Below, piece by piece: positions 35,828-45,413 of a DNA stretch of 64,000 bases. Origin of the DNA: Sporolactobacillus vineae DSM 21990 = SL153 (GTDB lineage: Bacteria; Bacillota; Bacilli; Bacillales; Sporolactobacillaceae); assembly GCF_000377985.1 (NCBI RefSeq), contig NZ_KB899047.1, forward strand, positions 61,358 to 125,357. Reading direction: 5' to 3'. A program made the position numbers and the translations under genes. Position 1 is the stretch's first letter, and every line of letters starts with the position of its first letter. Below the pieces are notes generated by a model. It made no database searches and was not told where the DNA came from. It was given only the letters and a program-made list of their open reading frames with translations.

Positions 35828-36064
35828 TCACAGCTTTCCTGAGAATTTTGGCGATACGTCGCCACAACATAGTCTGGCCTGTTTTTCAGTAAATATCCGT
35901 CACGGTGATCGGCAAGCTCAGAAACGGAAAAGACGGCATGAAGAGAAAATCCGGAAAGAAACTTGCCGGCCTGTTTCCATTTGAGGGATAATAAAGACGG
36001 CTTCACAGCAAGATGGGTACTTCAGGTGCTCGCGAACGGGATCAGAAGATGAGGGGGTATCAAG

Positions 36065-36856
36065 GTGGAACGCCTGAGTAACTGTGATCTCACCCAGAGA
36101 ATTGATAACCGTAAGGAATATGAGAAGAAATTGAAAAAGTATCAGCTGAGGCTGCTTGCTCTGCAGCATCTGCTGGTTGAGAAGAAAATCGCCGTGATCT
36201 TTGTCTTTGAGGGATGGGATGCTGCAGGAAAGGGCGGTGCCATCAAACGATCGGTTGCCAATCTGGATCCGCGCGGGGTGCGGGTTACCTCGATTGCGGC
36301 ACCGGCACCGCATGAAAAAAGGTATCACTATATGCAGCGGTTCTGGAGGAAGATCCCCCAGTATGGCCAAATTGCAATCTTTGACCGCTCCTGGTATGGC
36401 CGCGTATTAGTGGAACGTGTTGAGAAGTTTGCGGAAAAAAAGGAATGGAAACGTGCTTATTCGGAAATCAACAGTTTTGAAAAACTGCTGACGGATGATC
36501 GCTATATTATTGAAAAGTTTTGGCTTCATATCAATAAAGGGGAGCAGTACAGGCGCTTTATGGAGCGGCAGAACAATCCCCTGAAACAATGGAAAATCAC
36601 TGAAGAGGACTGGCGTAACCGTGCACGATGGGATGATTATCTGGCTGCTGCCGAAGAGATGTTTGAAAAGACGGATCGTCCTTATGCCCCATGGCGGATC
36701 ATCCCGGCGAACGATAAATGGTTTGCCCGTGTCGCTGTCATCCGCTATATGGTTCATGCGATTGAACGCAATTTTAAAAAGGCTCTAAATGATGAAGACC
36801 ATCCATCCGGAGGAGGACTGGGTAGTGAAGGTTGTACAGAAACACGCGGTCATTGA
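36065..36856 (+). CDS. ppk2: Polyphosphate kinase 2 family protein
   Basis: A 263-residue kinase that uses inorganic polyphosphate to phosphorylate nucleotides. The Walker A is EGWDAAGKGGAIKR near residue 50, the lid and Walker B regions read RFWRKIPQYGQIAIFDRSWY and GRVLVERVE, and WHxx-type PWRIIPANDKWFARV closes the domain. The start is GTG 36065 with GAGGGGG at 36052-36058. The last 11 codons overlap the exopolyphosphatase gene and carry its ribosome site, so the two are coupled. Confidence 0.9.
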   Translation: MERLSNCDLTQRIDNRKEYEKKLKKYQLRLLALQHLLVEKKIAVIFVFEGWDAAGKGGAIKRSVANLDPRGVRVTSIAAPAPHEKRYHYMQRFWRKIPQYGQIAIFDRSWYGRVLVERVEKFAEKKEWKRAYSEINSFEKLLTDDRYIIEKFWLHINKGEQYRRFMERQNNPLKQWKITEEDWRNRARWDDYLAAAEEMFEKTDRPYAPWRIIPANDKWFARVAVIRYMVHAIERNFKKALNDEDHPSGGGLGSEGCTETRGH

Positions 36857-38360
36857 CATTGGCTCAAATTCAATCAGGCTCGTCGTCATCGGTATTGATA
36901 AGAACTATTTTTTTGAAGAGCTGCTCAATTTCAAAGCGGTTGCCCGTCTCAGCAACTACATAGATAACAAAAATAACCTGAGTGAAAAGGGCATCAGTGT
37001 TCTGCTGACGGTGCTCGATCGTTTCCAGTCGATTCTCTCACGAGAGAGCAAGGTCACCGTCATTGATACGGTCGCAACCGCAGCAATGCGTAAAGCGAGA
37101 AATAGCGGGCAGGTCATTCAGCGGGTTAAGGAGCGGACAGGGCTGACAATCCGTCTGCTTCCTGGATTGAAAGAAGCTTATTATGGCTATTATGCAGTCA
37201 TAAATTCAACCTTCGTTGAAAATGGGATTGCCATCGATATTGGCGGCGGCAGTACAGAAGTTACTATGTTCCGTAACCGAGAGCTGATTCATTCGCACTC
37301 GTTTGCCTTTGGCGCGGTGACTTTATACCAGACCTATTTTGCCGGAAATGACCGGGAGGCAGCCGCTAAATTACGTGATTTTCTGGAACATGCTTTTTCC
37401 GGATACAGCTGGCTGACCGGGCAGGCTCTTCCCATCATCGGGATTGGCGGAACAGCCCGCAACCTGGCCAAAATCGATCAGGTTCAGCAGCATTATCCAA
37501 TGGTCGGCCTGCACCAGTATACGATTCCGCGTGAACGGCTGGGCAGCCTGACTCATCAACTGGCATCGATGACACAGTCGGAGCGCGAATCGATGGACGG
37601 ATTGTCCAAAGACCGTGCCGATATTATTGTGCCGGCATCAGCAGTCATCAATACACTGATGCAGATGAATCAGGGGACAACGTTTATGCTCAGCTGCGCC
37701 GGGCTGCGCGAAGGGATTTTCTACGAATGGCTGTTGCACGAAAGGGGTGTGGACAAAGTCCCTTATGTTCTGAATGAGAGTATCCGTCATCTGAGACGCA
37801 ATTTCAATCTTGATTCCAGCCATACGAATTATGTCAAGGCACTGGCGTTTCAGATTTTCAACGGGATCAGCCCGCTGATCGGCAGTACGTTTTCAGAGAA
37901 ACAAACAGCCTGGCTTCTGTCTCACAGCGCTGATCTGGCCTACATCGGTGAATACGTAAACAATGAATCGAGCAGTGCACACACTTTTTACCTGCTGACG
38001 AATATCAGTATTAATGGTGTGAGTCATCATAACCGCCTGGGCATGGCGCTGATCGCCTCGTTCAAAAACCGGGCGAAAATGCTTGACTTTGCTGTTCCGT
38101 ACAAAAAAATGGTTACTGATGGAGAACTTAAAATGTATGAGACGCTTGGCTCAGTGCTGCGGCTCGCTCATGATTTCGACCGGACGCGTCAGCACGTTGT
38201 CGATGAGGTGAGAGTAAAAATAGGCAAAAAGCGTCAGGTTCAGCTGGAAGCTTATTATCATGACGATGCGTTCTTTGAAGAGCAGGCCGCACAGAAACAT
38301 AAGAAACATCTGGAACGTGCGCTTCAGCAATCGATAACCATAAAGTTTATCAAACGCTGA
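36825..38360 (+). CDS. ppx: Exopolyphosphatase / guanosine pentaphosphate phosphohydrolase (Ppx/GppA)
   Basis: A 511-residue phosphatase with the actin-like N-terminal half (AVIDIGSNSIRLVV near residue 8, TVATAAMRKARN, AIDIGGGSTE) and a C-terminal HD-type helical region. It removes phosphate from polyphosphate, opposing the kinase upstream. I use GTG 36825 because AGGAGGA (36811-36817) is 7 nt upstream; ATG 36789 is in frame but has no ribosome site. The 32-nt overlap with ppk2 indicates translational coupling. Confidence 0.9.
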   Translation: MKVVQKHAVIDIGSNSIRLVVIGIDKNYFFEELLNFKAVARLSNYIDNKNNLSEKGISVLLTVLDRFQSILSRESKVTVIDTVATAAMRKARNSGQVIQRVKERTGLTIRLLPGLKEAYYGYYAVINSTFVENGIAIDIGGGSTEVTMFRNRELIHSHSFAFGAVTLYQTYFAGNDREAAAKLRDFLEHAFSGYSWLTGQALPIIGIGGTARNLAKIDQVQQHYPMVGLHQYTIPRERLGSLTHQLASMTQSERESMDGLSKDRADIIVPASAVINTLMQMNQGTTFMLSCAGLREGIFYEWLLHERGVDKVPYVLNESIRHLRRNFNLDSSHTNYVKALAFQIFNGISPLIGSTFSEKQTAWLLSHSADLAYIGEYVNNESSSAHTFYLLTNISINGVSHHNRLGMALIASFKNRAKMLDFAVPYKKMVTDGELKMYETLGSVLRLAHDFDRTRQHVVDEVRVKIGKKRQVQLEAYYHDDAFFEEQAAQKHKKHLERALQQSITIKFIKR

Positions 38361-38471
38361 ATCGGCTCCGCAGAGGGAACTGCCTGTTTCAGCCTTGTCA
38401 AAACGAATGAATTAGCAGAGAATATTCATGCCAGTAAAAATAGTTCTTGATGATTCGGGAGGAGTTCAGTC

Positions 38472-39464
38472 ATGTCTATACTCGTTTTAGGCGGAGCGGG
38501 CTATATTGGTTCGCACGCCGTATATCAGTTGATCGATGCCGGCGAAGATGTTGTCGTTGTCGACAACTTGCAGACCGGCCATAAAGAAGCGCTGCATCCG
38601 CAGGCAAAGTTCTATCAGGGAGATATTCGCGATAAAGCATTCCTTGATTCGGTTTTCAAGAAGGAAAAGATCGATGGTGTGATTCACTTTGCGGCGAATT
38701 CACTTGTCGGCGAGTCCGTTGAGAAACCGTTAAAGTATTTTAATAACAACGTATACGGCATGCAGATTCTGCTCGAAGTGATGAAAGAAAATAATGTAAA
38801 GCATATTGTTTTCTCATCGACTGCGGCGACTTACGGCGAACCGAAGCAGGTGCCGATCACCGAAGAGATGCAGACCCTGCCGACGAACCCGTACGGCGAA
38901 ACAAAACTGACGATGGAGAAAATGATGAAGTGGTGTGACCGGGCATACGGCATGCGGTTTGTTGCTCTCCGGTACTTTAATGTTGCCGGAGCAAGCAAAT
39001 CAGGAAAAATCGGTGAAGATCATCATCCGGAAACGCATCTGATTCCGATCGTCCTGCAAGTGGCAGCCGGCGAGCGGGAGAAAATCTCGATCTTCGGCGA
39101 TGACTATCCGACCAAGGACGGTACGTGTGTCCGCGACTATGTACATATTGAAGACCTGATCGCAGCACATCGTCTCGCGCTCCGCTATCTTCTTGACGGC
39201 GGCAAAAGTGACGTCTTTAACCTCGGTTCCAGCGAAGGCTTTTCCGTCAAAGAAATTATTGAGGCGGCCCGCAAAGTCACCGGGAAAACGATCCCGGCTG
39301 AGGTGGCACCGCGTCGCGCGGGCGATCCGAGCACGCTGATCGCGTCTTCAGATAAGGCAAAAAGGATTCTGGGCTGGAAACCGGAACATACGAACATTCC
39401 GGAGATTCTGGCCGATGCCTGGAAATGGCACAGCAGTCACCCCAAAGGCTACGCGACCCGGTAA
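38472..39464 (+). CDS. galE: UDP-glucose 4-epimerase
   Basis: Interconverts UDP-glucose and UDP-galactose. The 330-residue enzyme has the NAD-binding [10 protein letters not shown] at residue 7, FSSTAATYG with catalytic serine/threonine near 117-122, the catalytic YxxxK in [12 protein letters not shown] near 141, and [10 protein letters not shown]. No galK or galT is adjacent, so supply of UDP-galactose for wall or exopolysaccharide is as likely as galactose use. AGGAG at 38460-38464 precedes the ATG. Confidence 0.95.
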   Translation: MSILVLGGAGYIGSHAVYQLIDAGEDVVVVDNLQTGHKEALHPQAKFYQGDIRDKAFLDSVFKKEKIDGVIHFAANSLVGESVEKPLKYFNNNVYGMQILLEVMKENNVKHIVFSSTAATYGEPKQVPITEEMQTLPTNPYGETKLTMEKMMKWCDRAYGMRFVALRYFNVAGASKSGKIGEDHHPETHLIPIVLQVAAGEREKISIFGDDYPTKDGTCVRDYVHIEDLIAAHRLALRYLLDGGKSDVFNLGSSEGFSVKEIIEAARKVTGKTIPAEVAPRRAGDPSTLIASSDKAKRILGWKPEHTNIPEILADAWKWHSSHPKGYATR

Positions 39465-39510
39465 GCATTTGACCGACAAATCGCATAATCGGTAGAATTA
39501 TGTAATTTTT

Positions 39511-39539
39511 TTGACACAAATGCAATTTCAGGTTACAAT
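39511..39539 (+). promoter_or_regulatory. Promoter of the met transporter operon
   Basis: TTGACA (39511-39516), 17-nt spacer, TACAAT (39534-39539). Transcription starts just before the SAM riboswitch. Confidence 0.9.
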
Positions 39540-39563
39540 CTATTTACTGACTAATTTAATATT

Positions 39564-39718
39564 CCTTATCCAGAGCGGTGGAGGGACTGGCCCGATGAAA
39601 CCCGGCAACCCAATCAGATGATGATTAGGGTGCCAATTCCTGCAGTACATATTTTAGGTGCTGAGAGATAAGAGAAGAAACAGAATCATCGGCTTCTCTT
39701 ATACAGAGAAGCCTTTTT
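39564..39718 (+). promoter_or_regulatory. SAM-I (S-box) riboswitch with terminator
   Basis: The aptamer (about 39564-39673) contains the conserved CTTATCCAGAGCGGTGGAGG, CCCGATGAAACCCGGCAACC, GGTGCCAATTCCTGC and GGTGCTGAGAGATAAGAG blocks. The expression platform is a GGCTTCTCT / AGAGAAGCC terminator with TTTTT (39691-39718). The P1 3' strand GATAAGAGAAG can instead pair with CTTCTCTTAT as antiterminator, so SAM binding should switch the methionine importer off. Confidence 0.97.
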
Positions 39719-39792
39719 CATGTTCTTCTTCTCGTATGGCGGATATTTAGAATAGCATTTGTCAGTAAACACTACACGTGGAGGGAATTCAA

Positions 39793-40611
39793 TTGAAGAG
39801 ATTCGCAAAAGCATTATCTGCCTTGTTAGTCCTGTCGCTCGTTTTCGCCTTGTCGGCATGCGGGAGCAGCTCATCCGGAGAGCTGAGTACAAAAGAAGTG
39901 ACGGTCGGCGTTACGGCCGGACCGCATCAGCAGGTGATGGAAGAAGTCGCACGTCTCGCTAAGAAGGACGGACTGACGATTCATCTGAAAGTATTCAACG
40001 ATTACAACCAGCCGAATATCGCTTTGAATGATAAAGATCTTGATGCCAACAGCTATCAGACAATGCTCTTTCTGAAAGATCAGATCAAAAACAAGGGCTA
40101 CAAGATCACTGATGCATTCGCTACAGTAGCTTTCCCAATGGGAATCTATTCCAAGAGCATCAAGAAACTCAGTGAACTGAAGAACGGACAAAAGATTGCG
40201 GTGCCTAATGACCCGGCGAACGAACTGCGCGGGCTTCAATTATTTGAAAAAGCCGGCGTGATCAAGCTTAAAAAGGGTGCCGGTGTCACATCGACGAAAC
40301 GCGATGTCATCAGCAATCCGAAACATCTGCAGATCGTCGAACTGGATGCGGCACAGCTGCCGAAACAGCTGGATCAGGTTGCCGCTGCGGCGATTAACAC
40401 AAACTTTGCCATGGGCGCCGGTCTGACGGTTCTCAAAGACTCCATTTTCCACGAGCCGCTGGTTCATAATCCGTATCCGAACTATTTTGTTGTCCGGACG
40501 GCAAACAAGAACGACAAAGTGATCAAACAGATCCAGAAATACTATCACTCAGCTGATGTTAAGGCTTATATCAAAAAAACATTTGGTGGTTCTGTCGTTC
40601 CAGCATGGTAA
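39793..40611 (+). CDS. metQ: Methionine ABC transporter, binding lipoprotein
   Basis: A 272-residue NlpA/MetQ-family lipoprotein with lipobox LSACG near residue 21. Ligand-domain marks are VTVGVTAGPHQQVMEEVA, VFNDYNQPNIAL, DANSYQTMLFLKDQ and VPNDPANELRGLQLFEKAG. TTG 39793 is the start because GGAGGGA (39779-39785) is 7 nt upstream; GTG 39778 is in frame but is part of that site. It is under the SAM riboswitch. The gene order metQ-metN-metI differs from B. subtilis metNPQ. Confidence 0.95.
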   Translation: MKRFAKALSALLVLSLVFALSACGSSSSGELSTKEVTVGVTAGPHQQVMEEVARLAKKDGLTIHLKVFNDYNQPNIALNDKDLDANSYQTMLFLKDQIKNKGYKITDAFATVAFPMGIYSKSIKKLSELKNGQKIAVPNDPANELRGLQLFEKAGVIKLKKGAGVTSTKRDVISNPKHLQIVELDAAQLPKQLDQVAAAAINTNFAMGAGLTVLKDSIFHEPLVHNPYPNYFVVRTANKNDKVIKQIQKYYHSADVKAYIKKTFGGSVVPAW

Positions 40612-40623
40612 GGAGTTCAGGCT

Positions 40624-41637
40624 ATGATTGACATTCAGCATGTTTCAAAGACATTTATTACAGGGAAGAACAAAGTTGAAGCATTGAAAGACGTCAGCCT
40701 GAAGGTAAATAAGGGCGAAATTTTCGGCGTGATTGGCTACAGCGGTGCCGGGAAAAGCACGCTGATCCGATGCGTCAATCTGCTCGAGCATCCGACCAGC
40801 GGCAAGGTTCTCGTCGACGGCACAGATATTTTAAAACTCAACCGTGCCGGCCTGCGAAAACTGCGCCGAAAAATCGGCATGATTTTTCAGGGCTATAATT
40901 TGCTTGAAACCGCCAATGTCTATGACAATGTGGCCATTCCGTTAAAGCTGGAAGGCGTGCCGAAGAAGGAGATTAAAGCTCGGGCGGATAAATATCTCAG
41001 GATCGTCGGTCTGACGGACCGCAGCAAGGCTTATCCGAGTCAGCTTTCCGGTGGACAGAAGCAGCGCGTGGCGATCGCCCGGGCATTGGCGCATGAGCCG
41101 GAAGTATTGCTCAGTGATGAGGCGACGAGCGCACTCGATCCGACGACAACCGATTCGATTCTCGAACTGCTTCTGAAAGTAAACCGGGAACTGGGCATCA
41201 CCATCTTCCTGATCACGCATGAACTAAACGTGATTCAGCGGATCTGTGACCGCGTGGCTGTCATGGAGCAGGGAAGGATTGTCGAGGCAGGCACGGTTGT
41301 TGATGTGTTTACACAGCCGAAGAAGCAGCTGACCCGACAGTTTGTCCGGAATGAATCCAATTTTAAGATACCGGATGAGATCTATAAGGACCTGCTCAAG
41401 ACGGGTGAACTCGTTTCCCTGACGTTCCTGGGTGAATCGGCAAAGGACCCGGCCCTGGCCACACTTGCCCGGAAGTTCGAAGTGCTTCCCAGCATCATTG
41501 CCGGCGGGATTGACCAGCTTAAGGATCAGTCCATCGGCAATCTGCTCGTCCATTTAAAAGGTGAAACCGGACAGATTCACGATGCCGTGGCTTACCTGAA
41601 AGCACAGAATATTATTGTAGAGAAGGTGACCGGCTGA
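40624..41637 (+). CDS. metN: Methionine ABC transporter, ATPase
   Basis: A 337-residue ATPase with Walker A GYSGAGKST near residue 41, signature LSGGQKQR, Walker B VLLSDEATSALDP and a C-terminal NIL (ACT-like) domain from about residue 260, with ALATLARKFEVLPSIIAGG. In E. coli that domain binds methionine and inhibits transport. It lies 12 nt after metQ. Confidence 0.96.
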   Translation: MIDIQHVSKTFITGKNKVEALKDVSLKVNKGEIFGVIGYSGAGKSTLIRCVNLLEHPTSGKVLVDGTDILKLNRAGLRKLRRKIGMIFQGYNLLETANVYDNVAIPLKLEGVPKKEIKARADKYLRIVGLTDRSKAYPSQLSGGQKQRVAIARALAHEPEVLLSDEATSALDPTTTDSILELLLKVNRELGITIFLITHELNVIQRICDRVAVMEQGRIVEAGTVVDVFTQPKKQLTRQFVRNESNFKIPDEIYKDLLKTGELVSLTFLGESAKDPALATLARKFEVLPSIIAGGIDQLKDQSIGNLLVHLKGETGQIHDAVAYLKAQNIIVEKVTG

Positions 41638-41638
41638 G

Positions 41639-42301
41639 ATGGCTGAATTTATTAATCAGTGGGGCGACGCAATCTGGCAGGGATTTATCCAGACCATGCA
41701 GATGACCGTCATTTCCTTAGTGCTCTCAGTTCTTGTCGGAATTCCTCTGGGTGTCTCTCTGATCCTGACGCGCAAAGGCGGGCAGGCGGAGAATCCGGGG
41801 CTCTACGCGGTACTTAATGCGATCATTAATGTCATTCGCTCGATACCGTTCATTATTTTGCTGTTTCTGATTCTGCCGGTGACCAAACTGATTGCCGGCA
41901 CGACGATTGGCGTTCAGGGTGTCATTTTCCCGCTTGTCGTTTCTTGTGCGCCCTATGTCGCCCGTCTGATGGAGTCGGCAATGCTTGAAGTGGACCATGG
42001 TGTCATCGAAGCCTATCAGTCGATGGGCATCTCGACGACAAAGATTGTCTGGTATGTCATTATTCGCGAAGCACGTTCGCCGATGATCCTCGGACTGACC
42101 ATTGCGGCGATCGGACTTATCGGTGAAACGGCAATGGCCGGTCTGGTCGGTGCCGGCGGGTTAGGCGATCTGGCGTACCAGTTCGGTTATACACGGTTCC
42201 AGCCGGACGTTATGTATGCCGTCATAATCGTTCTGATCGTGATTGTACAGATCATTCAGTCTCTGGGCAATGCGTTTGCCCGCGGACTCAAGAAAAACTG
42301 A
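41639..42301 (+). CDS. metI: Methionine ABC transporter, permease
   Basis: A 220-residue permease with five membrane segments, IRSIPFIILLFLILPVT and the EAA loop IEAYQSMGISTTKIVWYVII, ending YQFGYTRFQPDVMYAVI. All of these are typical of MetI/MetP. It starts 1 nt after the metN stop. Confidence 0.95.
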   Translation: MAEFINQWGDAIWQGFIQTMQMTVISLVLSVLVGIPLGVSLILTRKGGQAENPGLYAVLNAIINVIRSIPFIILLFLILPVTKLIAGTTIGVQGVIFPLVVSCAPYVARLMESAMLEVDHGVIEAYQSMGISTTKIVWYVIIREARSPMILGLTIAAIGLIGETAMAGLVGAGGLGDLAYQFGYTRFQPDVMYAVIIVLIVIVQIIQSLGNAFARGLKKN

Positions 42302-42320
42302 ACGAATATATGGGTAAAAT

Positions 42321-42362
42321 GAAAAACAGTTTGTCCCGGATCAACAGGGGCGGCTGTTTTTC
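42321..42362 (+). terminator. Terminator of the met transporter operon
   Basis: GAAAAACAG and CTGTTTTTC pair as outer arms with an inner CCC / GGG stem, followed by GTTTTTCG. Confidence 0.7.
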
Positions 42363-42421
42363 GTTTTTCGATTAACCGTGTCTCCGGGTTTGGCGGATCA
42401 CACTATTTAAGGAGAAATCAA

Positions 42422-42826
42422 ATGGAAAACAGGGAAATCGATCACCTTATCACGTCTGTCCTCCAATGGATCCTGAATGTCGTACTGATTGCGCTGGCAG
42501 TCATTTTAAGCGTTGCGCTAATCAAAGAAACTTATCAGTTCTTCACCGATCTGTTTCTGAGCGGTAACGCTTCGTATGATCATCTGCTTGAGGGTATTCT
42601 GGTTTTCTTCCTGTACTTTGAATTTATCGCGCTGATCATCAAATACTTTCAGGCGCATTATCATTTTCCGCTCAGATATTTTGTCTATATCGGCGTTACG
42701 GCGATCGTCCGCCTGATCGTTGTGGTGCATGATCAGCCGCAGTCGATTCTGTATTATTCGATTTCGATTCTCGTTCTGGTCGGCGCACTCTACATTGCCA
42801 ATACGAAACTGTTAAAAAGAGAATAA
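42422..42826 (+). CDS. psiE: PsiE-family membrane protein
   Basis: A 134-residue protein with four membrane helices (about residues 12-34, 53-73, 80-97 and 104-124). Typical PsiE wording is [28 protein letters not shown] and [19 protein letters not shown]. In E. coli psiE is induced by phosphate starvation; its function is not known. AAGGAG at 42411-42416 is the ribosome site. Confidence 0.88.
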   Translation: MENREIDHLITSVLQWILNVVLIALAVILSVALIKETYQFFTDLFLSGNASYDHLLEGILVFFLYFEFIALIIKYFQAHYHFPLRYFVYIGVTAIVRLIVVVHDQPQSILYYSISILVLVGALYIANTKLLKRE

Positions 42827-42865
42827 CCCGCGAGCGACAGGGATCTGTTTCGAGTAAAGCGTATC

Positions 42866-42909
42866 GGAAAAAGTATGCTGCTTCTCTTAGGTGAGAAACG
42901 GCATACTTT
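42866..42909 (-). terminator. Terminator of the glycerol dehydrogenase gene
   Basis: AAAGTATGC / GCATACTTT outer arms and a TTCTC / GAGAA inner stem. On the minus strand TTTTTCC follows. It may also stop psiE transcripts. Confidence 0.75.
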
Positions 42910-42910
42910 G

Positions 42911-42924
42911 TGTAAACGATTACA
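42911..42924. promoter_or_regulatory. Perfect cre (CcpA-site) match in the gldA 3' region
   Basis: TGTAAACGATTACA matches the consensus TGWAANCGNTNWCA at all positions. It sits between the gldA stop (42943) and its terminator, and not at a promoter. Confidence 0.6.
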
Positions 42925-42942
42925 ATTCTTTTTCTAAAAAGA

Positions 42943-44073
42943 TTAGTTTTTGTAGGATTCGCCGATCGCATCTGCCGTGACGATGGCATTGAAAACATCA
43001 TCAGGTGTGATTTCGAACGGCATATTGCCCATCGTATCATTATCAGCACAGGAAAGCTGGGCTGCACGGCGCCATTCTTTTTCGTCAAAATGATCTACAC
43101 CCAGATCGGATAGGGTCAATGGCAGACCAACCGCTTTAATAATATGAACAACTTGGTTGATCTCTTCCTGAGGCGCGTTTTCAAGAACCAGCTGGGTGAG
43201 AAGGCCAAATGTCACTTTTTCGCCATGCTGAACACGGTGGATGGACGGTACTGCCGTCATCCCGTTATGAATCGCATGTGCCGCTGCGAGCCCGCCGGAT
43301 TCGGCGCCGACACCACTCATATAGATGGTTGCTTCGATGGTCTCTTCAACCGCAGTCGTCGATATTTTTTTCTCCACAGCACGCATGGCCGGAATCGCAT
43401 TGTTCAGGATCGTCTCATAGCATAACCGTGACAGTCCCACACCGACCATGGATGATTTCAGATTAGCCAGGTTCAGACCATTAGCGCGGTGGCAGGCGCG
43501 GGCTTCAAAGTAAGTAGTCAGACCGTCGCCCACTCCGGCAGCGAAGAAACGTGCCGGTGCTGCTGCAAGAATCTCTGTATCGGCAATAACCATGTCCGGA
43601 TTGCCGGGAAGAAAGAGATAATGATCGAACTGACCCTCATCCGTATAAATAACAGCGATTGATGTGCATGGTGCATCGGTTGATGCAATTGTCGGATAAA
43701 TGACCACGGGCAGTTTTTCATAATAGGCAGTTGCTTTCGCTGTATCAAGTGTTTTTCCGCCACCGATGCCGACAATAACGTCGGCACCTGCCTTACGGGC
43801 AAGTTTCCGGTTACGGTCAATTTCGGTCTGACAGCATTCATAGTTGAATTTCTCGAAGGTCGCTTTTTTTCCGTTATCCCGGAAAGAATCGCCGCCTTCA
43901 GATGCTGCGCGTTCAACGATGAATTCGTCACAAATAAAATAAGCATTACTTCCGAACGGTGCAATATATTCGCTGATATTTGCGAGAATGCCCTTACCAA
44001 CAATAAACTTTTTTGGTGAGGTAATCGATTTTGCCAGCTTGGTATTACCCGTCAGTGTTGTCTCGTTCGACAT
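42943..44073 (-). CDS. gldA: Glycerol dehydrogenase (iron-containing alcohol dehydrogenase family)
   Basis: NAD-dependent, metal-dependent oxidation of glycerol to dihydroxyacetone. The 376-residue product has GIGGGKTLDTAKATAYY near residue 97, DAPCTSIAVIY with the metal-binding aspartate, and AAHAIHNGMTAVPS followed by HRVQHGEKVTFGLL carrying the two histidine ligands. ATG 44073 is chosen (AAAGGATGG upstream) over the open frame start at 44172. A near-perfect cre overlaps the region just upstream of its promoter and a perfect one lies behind its stop, so strong glucose control is likely. Confidence 0.93.
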   Translation of the reverse strand: MSNETTLTGNTKLAKSITSPKKFIVGKGILANISEYIAPFGSNAYFICDEFIVERAASEGGDSFRDNGKKATFEKFNYECCQTEIDRNRKLARKAGADVIVGIGGGKTLDTAKATAYYEKLPVVIYPTIASTDAPCTSIAVIYTDEGQFDHYLFLPGNPDMVIADTEILAAAPARFFAAGVGDGLTTYFEARACHRANGLNLANLKSSMVGVGLSRLCYETILNNAIPAMRAVEKKISTTAVEETIEATIYMSGVGAESGGLAAAHAIHNGMTAVPSIHRVQHGEKVTFGLLTQLVLENAPQEEINQVVHIIKAVGLPLTLSDLGVDHFDEKEWRRAAQLSCADNDTMGNMPFEITPDDVFNAIVTADAIGESYKN

Positions 44074-44104
44074 TAATGAACCATCCTTTCGTTTTGATGG
44101 TTCA

Positions 44105-44148
44105 ATTATAGATGTCACAATGTCTGGTTTCCAGTGAAAACGCTTGCA
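44105..44148 (-). promoter_or_regulatory. gldA promoter with upstream cre
   Basis: On the minus strand, -10 TATAAT (44110-44105), 17-nt spacer and a weak -35 TGGAAA (44133-44128). TGAAAACGCTTGCA (44135-44148, plus-strand reading) matches the cre consensus at 13 of 14 positions and abuts the -35 box. Confidence 0.75.
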
Positions 44149-44264
44149 AATGTGAAAATAATATGAAATCATGTTGAAATCAATCTGATTACAGGGAATA
44201 TAGTGACAATTAATATTGACAATGGTTCTATTTTGTAACCTTGTTTACTCCGCTCCCCCATCTA

Positions 44265-44293
44265 TTGAAATTTTGAGATACATAGGGTATGTT
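44265..44293 (+). promoter_or_regulatory. Probable promoter of ppaC
   Basis: TTGAAA (44265-44270), 17-nt spacer, TATGTT (44288-44293), about 62 nt before the ATG. A consensus TTGACA at 44216-44221 has no -10 at proper spacing. Confidence 0.55.
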
Positions 44294-44354
44294 TTTAGTG
44301 ACAGACTATCGATATATGGGAAATAGTCAATATACGTGATTAGAGGTAGAGAAG

Positions 44355-45284
44355 ATGGGAAAAGTGCTTGTTTTCGGGCATAAGAGTCCGGATACCGACG
44401 CAATCTGTTCCGCCATTGCTTTTGCTGAGCTGAAAAAGAAGCTTGGTGAAGACGTCGAAGCTGTTCGCCTCGGCGAGCTGAATGGTGAAACGGAATATGT
44501 GCTGAAACACTTCAATGTGGAAGTGCCGCGGCTCGTAAAGACGGTTGCCAGTGAAGTGCCGGCTGTTTACCTTGTCGATCATAACGAACGGCAGCAGAGC
44601 GTTGCCGATATCGACAAAGTGGACGTGCTTTCTGTTGTCGACCATCACCGGATCGCTAATTTTGAGACGAAAGCACCGCTCTATTACAGAGCAGAACCGG
44701 TAGGCTGCACCTGTACGATTCTGAACAAAATTTACAAGGAACAGGGCGTTGCCATTCCGAAGACGATCGCCGGGCTGATGCTTTCTTCGATTATTTCCGA
44801 CACGCTGCTGTTCAAATCGCCGACCTGCACGGAGGAAGATGTCAAGGCTGCTAAGGAACTGGCGGAAATCTCCGGTGTGGATACGCAGTCCTATGGTCTG
44901 GCAATGCTGAAAGCAGGAACGAATATCGGTGACAAAACAGCGGAAGAACTGATCACCATGGATATGAAGCCATTTGAAATGGGCAAGTATCAGGTCGAAA
45001 TCGGCCAGGTAAACGTAGTAGACTTTGACGATGCCCTGTCCAGACAAGCTGAGCTGGAAGCAGCCATCAACAAGGAGATCGAGGCGAAGAATCTTGACCT
45101 GTTCGTCTTCGCGGTGACCAATATTCTGACCAGTGATTCTGAGGGACTGATTCTTGGCAAAGCAGCGGCAGCAGCCGAGAAAGCTTTCCATGTCACTTTG
45201 AAGAACAATCTGGCAGTACTTAAAGGCGTGGTTTCACGCAAGAAGCAGATCGTTCCCCCGCTGACCGAAGCCCTGGGAAAATAA
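44355..45284 (+). CDS. ppaC: Manganese-dependent inorganic pyrophosphatase
   Basis: A family II (DHH) pyrophosphatase of 309 residues. Motifs are [19 protein letters not shown] at the start, [10 protein letters not shown] and the DHH motif [15 protein letters not shown] near residue 97, [14 protein letters not shown], and the C-terminal substrate-binding [10 protein letters not shown]. It pulls biosynthetic reactions forward by hydrolysing pyrophosphate. It is a single gene with its own terminator. Confidence 0.96.
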   Translation: MGKVLVFGHKSPDTDAICSAIAFAELKKKLGEDVEAVRLGELNGETEYVLKHFNVEVPRLVKTVASEVPAVYLVDHNERQQSVADIDKVDVLSVVDHHRIANFETKAPLYYRAEPVGCTCTILNKIYKEQGVAIPKTIAGLMLSSIISDTLLFKSPTCTEEDVKAAKELAEISGVDTQSYGLAMLKAGTNIGDKTAEELITMDMKPFEMGKYQVEIGQVNVVDFDDALSRQAELEAAINKEIEAKNLDLFVFAVTNILTSDSEGLILGKAAAAAEKAFHVTLKNNLAVLKGVVSRKKQIVPPLTEALGK

Positions 45285-45300
45285 GTGGAACAGATGAAGA

Positions 45301-45337
45301 AGGCGGTGTGGATGGCCGATGTCCGCACCGCCTTTTT
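45301..45337 (+). terminator. Terminator of ppaC
   Basis: AGGCGGTG and CACCGCCT pair, with an inner GGA / TCC, followed by six T residues. Confidence 0.9.
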
Positions 45338-45413
45338 TAGCAGCTGTTTGGGCGGGACAGGGCTGGGAAACGTATAATATATAAATTCATTTGATAAGGA
45401 GATTTTGCTAAGT

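Noticed and set aside
44340..45191. A 283-codon minus-strand frame opposite ppaC
   Set aside because: Shadow of the pyrophosphatase gene, which has unmistakable DHH motifs.
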